Part shown: positions 5,184-6,495 of the stretch, piece by piece
How positions within the stretch are numbered: the first letter of the stretch is position 1
Layout of the letters: every line of letters starts with the position of its first letter
DNA from: Pyramidobacter sp.
Lineage (GTDB): Bacteria; Synergistota; Synergistia; Synergistales; Dethiosulfovibrionaceae
NCBI GenBank assembly: GCA_016286835.1
Contig: JAEEUD010000111.1
Span: 1 to 6,495 of the forward strand
Direction: 5' to 3'
DNA length: 6,495 nt
Program-made: the position numbers and the translations under genes
The notes under the pieces: model-generated
What the model saw: only the letters and a program-made list of their open reading frames with translations
The model's database searches: none
Told to the model about the DNA's origin: nothing

Positions 5184-5822
5184 ATGAAAAACCTGCGCGA
5201 ATCGCTGCTGCTCTACGCCGTCACCGACCGGCGCGGCCTGGGCGAAAAAACGCTTGTGCAGGCGGTCGAAGAGGCTCTGCGCGGCGGCGCGACGATGATC
5301 CAATTGCGCGAAAAGGACGTTTCGCCCGAACAGTTCATCGCCGAAGCGCTGGCGCTCAAGCCCGTCTGCGCGCGCTACAGCGCGCCGCTGATCATCAACG
5401 ACAACGTTGAAGTCGCCCTTGCCTGCGACGCCGACGGCGTCCACGTCGGCCAGGACGACACCAGCCTGACCGAGGCGCGCGCAAAACTCGGCCCGGACAA
5501 GATCATCGGCGTTTCTGCCCACAACGTGGAAGAAGCGCTCAAAGCCGAACGGGACGGCGCCGACTACCTCGGCAGCGGCTCGGTGTTCGCCACCGGCACC
5601 AAGAACAACGTCACGCGGCTGCCGCTCGACGAACTGGACCGTATCTGCTCGTCCGTGAAGATCCCCGTCGTCGCCATCGGAGGTATCGGCGAGAGCAACA
5701 TGCCGCTGCTGAGCGGGCGCGGCGCTGCCGGAGCCGCCGTGGTGTCGGCCATCTTCTCGGCCGAAGACATCGAAGCGGCCGCGAAAAGGTTGCGCGCACT
5801 GGCTGAAAAGACGTTTCGGTAA
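5184..5822 (+). CDS. thiE: Thiamine-phosphate synthase
   Basis: Encodes 212 residues, the usual ThiE length, as a single (beta/alpha)8 barrel. Motifs in order: YAVTDRRGLG at 11-20, MIQLREKD at 38-45, PLIINDN at 68-74, ADGVHVGQDD at 83-92, IGVSAHN at 108-114, the loop GSGSVFATGTK at 130-140, VVAIGGIG at 162-169, and AAVVSAI at 184-190, which closes the phosphate-binding site. It condenses HMP-PP with thiazole phosphate to give thiamine phosphate, releasing PPi and, if the carboxylated thiazole is used, CO2. The loop reads SVFATGTK where many relatives have PVFPTxTK, a mild variation. Its leader holds the TPP riboswitch and terminator, so expression should fall when TPP is high. thiD follows after 135 bases on the same strand. 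A ThiL-type kinase, not in this window, would be needed to make TPP from its product. Confidence 0.96.
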   Translation: MKNLRESLLLYAVTDRRGLGEKTLVQAVEEALRGGATMIQLREKDVSPEQFIAEALALKPVCARYSAPLIINDNVEVALACDADGVHVGQDDTSLTEARAKLGPDKIIGVSAHNVEEALKAERDGADYLGSGSVFATGTKNNVTRLPLDELDRICSSVKIPVVAIGGIGESNMPLLSGRGAAGAAVVSAIFSAEDIEAAAKRLRALAEKTFR

Positions 5823-5862
5823 ACATTCCCGAACAGGACCGCACGCAGAGGCGCGAGTGAAT

Positions 5863-5898
5863 TTCTGTTCTCCGTGAAACAGAACGCTTTTGATTTTT
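5863..5898 (+). terminator. Weak hairpin with T-rich tail between thiE and thiD
   Basis: TTCTGTT at 5863-5869 pairs with AACAGAA at 5878-5884 (7 bp, 8-base loop), followed by CGCTTTTGATTTTT. The stem is A+T-rich and the T-run starts 3 bases after it, so it may be a leaky terminator or a processing/stability hairpin that lowers thiD relative to thiE. I found no convincing promoter between it and thiD, which argues that transcription continues through it. The rest of the 5823-5957 spacer shows nothing else I can name. Confidence 0.35.
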
Positions 5899-5943
5899 CG
5901 CGTCTTCGCATCGGTTTTTGTTCAGGATGACACATGCCCAACA

Positions 5944-5949
5944 AAGGAG
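5944..5949 (+). promoter_or_regulatory. Ribosome binding site deciding the thiD start
   Basis: AAGGAG lies 8 bases before ATG at 5958. A second in-frame ATG at 5934 has AGGA 6 bases upstream and would add 8 residues (MPNKGEIL). The downstream start has the better site and places ALTIAGSDSSGG at the usual distance from the N-terminus. Confidence 0.75.
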
Positions 5950-5957
5950 AGATTCTC

Positions 5958-6495
5958 ATGGTTTACAAAGCGCTTACCATCGCAGGTTCCGACAGTTCCG
6001 GCGGTGCTGGCATCCAGGCCGACCTCAAGACCATGGCCGCGCACAAAGTGTACGGCATGAGCGTCATCACCGCGCTCACTGCGCAGAATACCACGGGCGT
6101 CGCTGCCGTGCTCGAAGCTACGCCCGAGTTTGTCGCCTCCCAGATCGACTGCGTGTTCACCGATATCCGCCCCGACGCCGTGAAGATCGGCATGGTCAGC
6201 AACGCGCAGATCATCTCCGTGATTGCGGCCAAGCTGAAAGAATACAAAATGGACAGGATCGTCGTCGATCCCGTCATGGTCGCTACAAGCGGCTCAAAGC
6301 TGATGAAGGATGACGCCGTGGCGACGCTGCGGCGCGAGCTGCTGCCGCTGGCGACGGTGATCACGCCCAACATCCCCGAGGCGGAAGTCCTCGCCGGCTT
6401 CGAGATCAAAAACACGGCCGACATGGAACGTGCCGCGCGCGTCATTGCCGCCGGCCTGAACGGCGCCGTGCTCGTCAAGGGCGGACACCTGACCG
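5958..6495 (+). CDS. thiD: Hydroxymethylpyrimidine / phosphomethylpyrimidine kinase, N-terminal part
   Basis: The first 179 residues are visible; the 3' end lies beyond the window (the full family length is about 260-270). Ribokinase-fold signatures: ALTIAGSDSSGGAGIQADLKT at 5-25, where the SGGAGIQAD stretch forms part of the HMP pocket; YGMSVITALTAQNT at 32-45, with the conserved Gln that contacts HMP; VKIGMV at 75-80; IVVDPVMVATSG at 101-112; TPNIPEAEVL at 136-145; and AVLVKGGHL at 170-178, which leads into the ATP site. The catalytic GTGC-type anion-hole motif would lie downstream and is not seen. The enzyme phosphorylates HMP twice to HMP-PP, the co-substrate of ThiE, which explains the pairing with thiE. 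It is probably on the same riboswitch-controlled transcript, although the 135-base spacer is longer than usual for tightly coupled genes. Confidence 0.95.
   Translation, partial: MVYKALTIAGSDSSGGAGIQADLKTMAAHKVYGMSVITALTAQNTTGVAAVLEATPEFVASQIDCVFTDIRPDAVKIGMVSNAQIISVIAAKLKEYKMDRIVVDPVMVATSGSKLMKDDAVATLRRELLPLATVITPNIPEAEVLAGFEIKNTADMERAARVIAAGLNGAVLVKGGHLT

Noticed and set aside
4743..5522. A 259-codon minus-strand open frame across thiN, the riboswitch and thiE
   Set aside because: It crosses two well-supported genes and a structured RNA on the other strand, so it is a shadow frame.
1..6495. CRISPR arrays, insertion sequences, tRNA or rRNA genes, phage or defence genes
   Set aside because: No spaced direct repeats, transposase or integrase motifs, tRNA cloverleaf or rRNA signatures were seen on either strand. 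All large frames are accounted for by housekeeping genes.

Overview
The window is G+C-rich chromosomal DNA (roughly 60% by eye), densely coding, with strong Shine-Dalgarno sites. It carries housekeeping genes and no phage, transposon, CRISPR or toxin-antitoxin material. The Slt-type periplasmic lytic transglycosylase with a signal peptide points to a cell-wall-bearing, probably diderm bacterium. Together with the thiN / TPP riboswitch / thiE-thiD set and the style of the HD hydrolase, this reminds me of Synergistota (Pyramidobacter-like gut or oral anaerobes). That assignment is from memory and is only a moderate-confidence inference.

Layout. (1) Bases 1-634, + strand: the C-terminal 210 residues of a fold-type I PLP aminotransferase of the 2-aminoadipate/MocR type. 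(2) Bases 635-800: a convergent intergenic region with a bidirectional terminator that has a perfect 21-bp stem (652-713), then a GC-rich palindromic element resembling dispersed repeats (744-774). (3) Bases 801-1997, - strand: a 398-aa YfbR-like HD phosphohydrolase. Its C-terminal half is an intact HD domain and its N-terminal half looks like a degenerate second copy. (4) Bases 1998-2245: a divergent promoter region with a self-complementary ATTATAAT box, a second candidate promoter and a small leader hairpin. (5) Bases 2246-4315, + strand: a GTG-started Slt70-like lytic transglycosylase. (6) Bases 4312-4953, + strand: thiamine pyrophosphokinase (thiN), overlapping slt by ATGA. (7) Bases 4950-5121: a sigma70-type promoter, TPP riboswitch and intrinsic terminator. 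(8) Bases 5184-5822: thiE. (9) Bases 5823-5957: a spacer with a weak hairpin. (10) Bases 5958-6495: the N-terminal 179 residues of thiD, cut by the window edge.

How it works together. ThiD phosphorylates hydroxymethylpyrimidine (HMP) to HMP-PP. ThiE joins HMP-PP to thiazole phosphate to give thiamine phosphate. The riboswitch should shut off thiE, and thiD if co-transcribed, when TPP is plentiful. ThiN makes TPP directly from salvaged thiamine. It lies upstream of the riboswitch and is translationally coupled to a cell-wall gene, so it should escape TPP repression. I see no terminator between thiN and the riboswitch, so the riboswitch terminator probably also governs read-through from slt-thiN into thiE.

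No intergenic stretch exceeds 300 bases. I do not see a previously undescribed system. The points most worth checking are the duplicated HD protein, the altered active-site motif in ThiN, the regulatory wiring around the riboswitch and the palindromic element.
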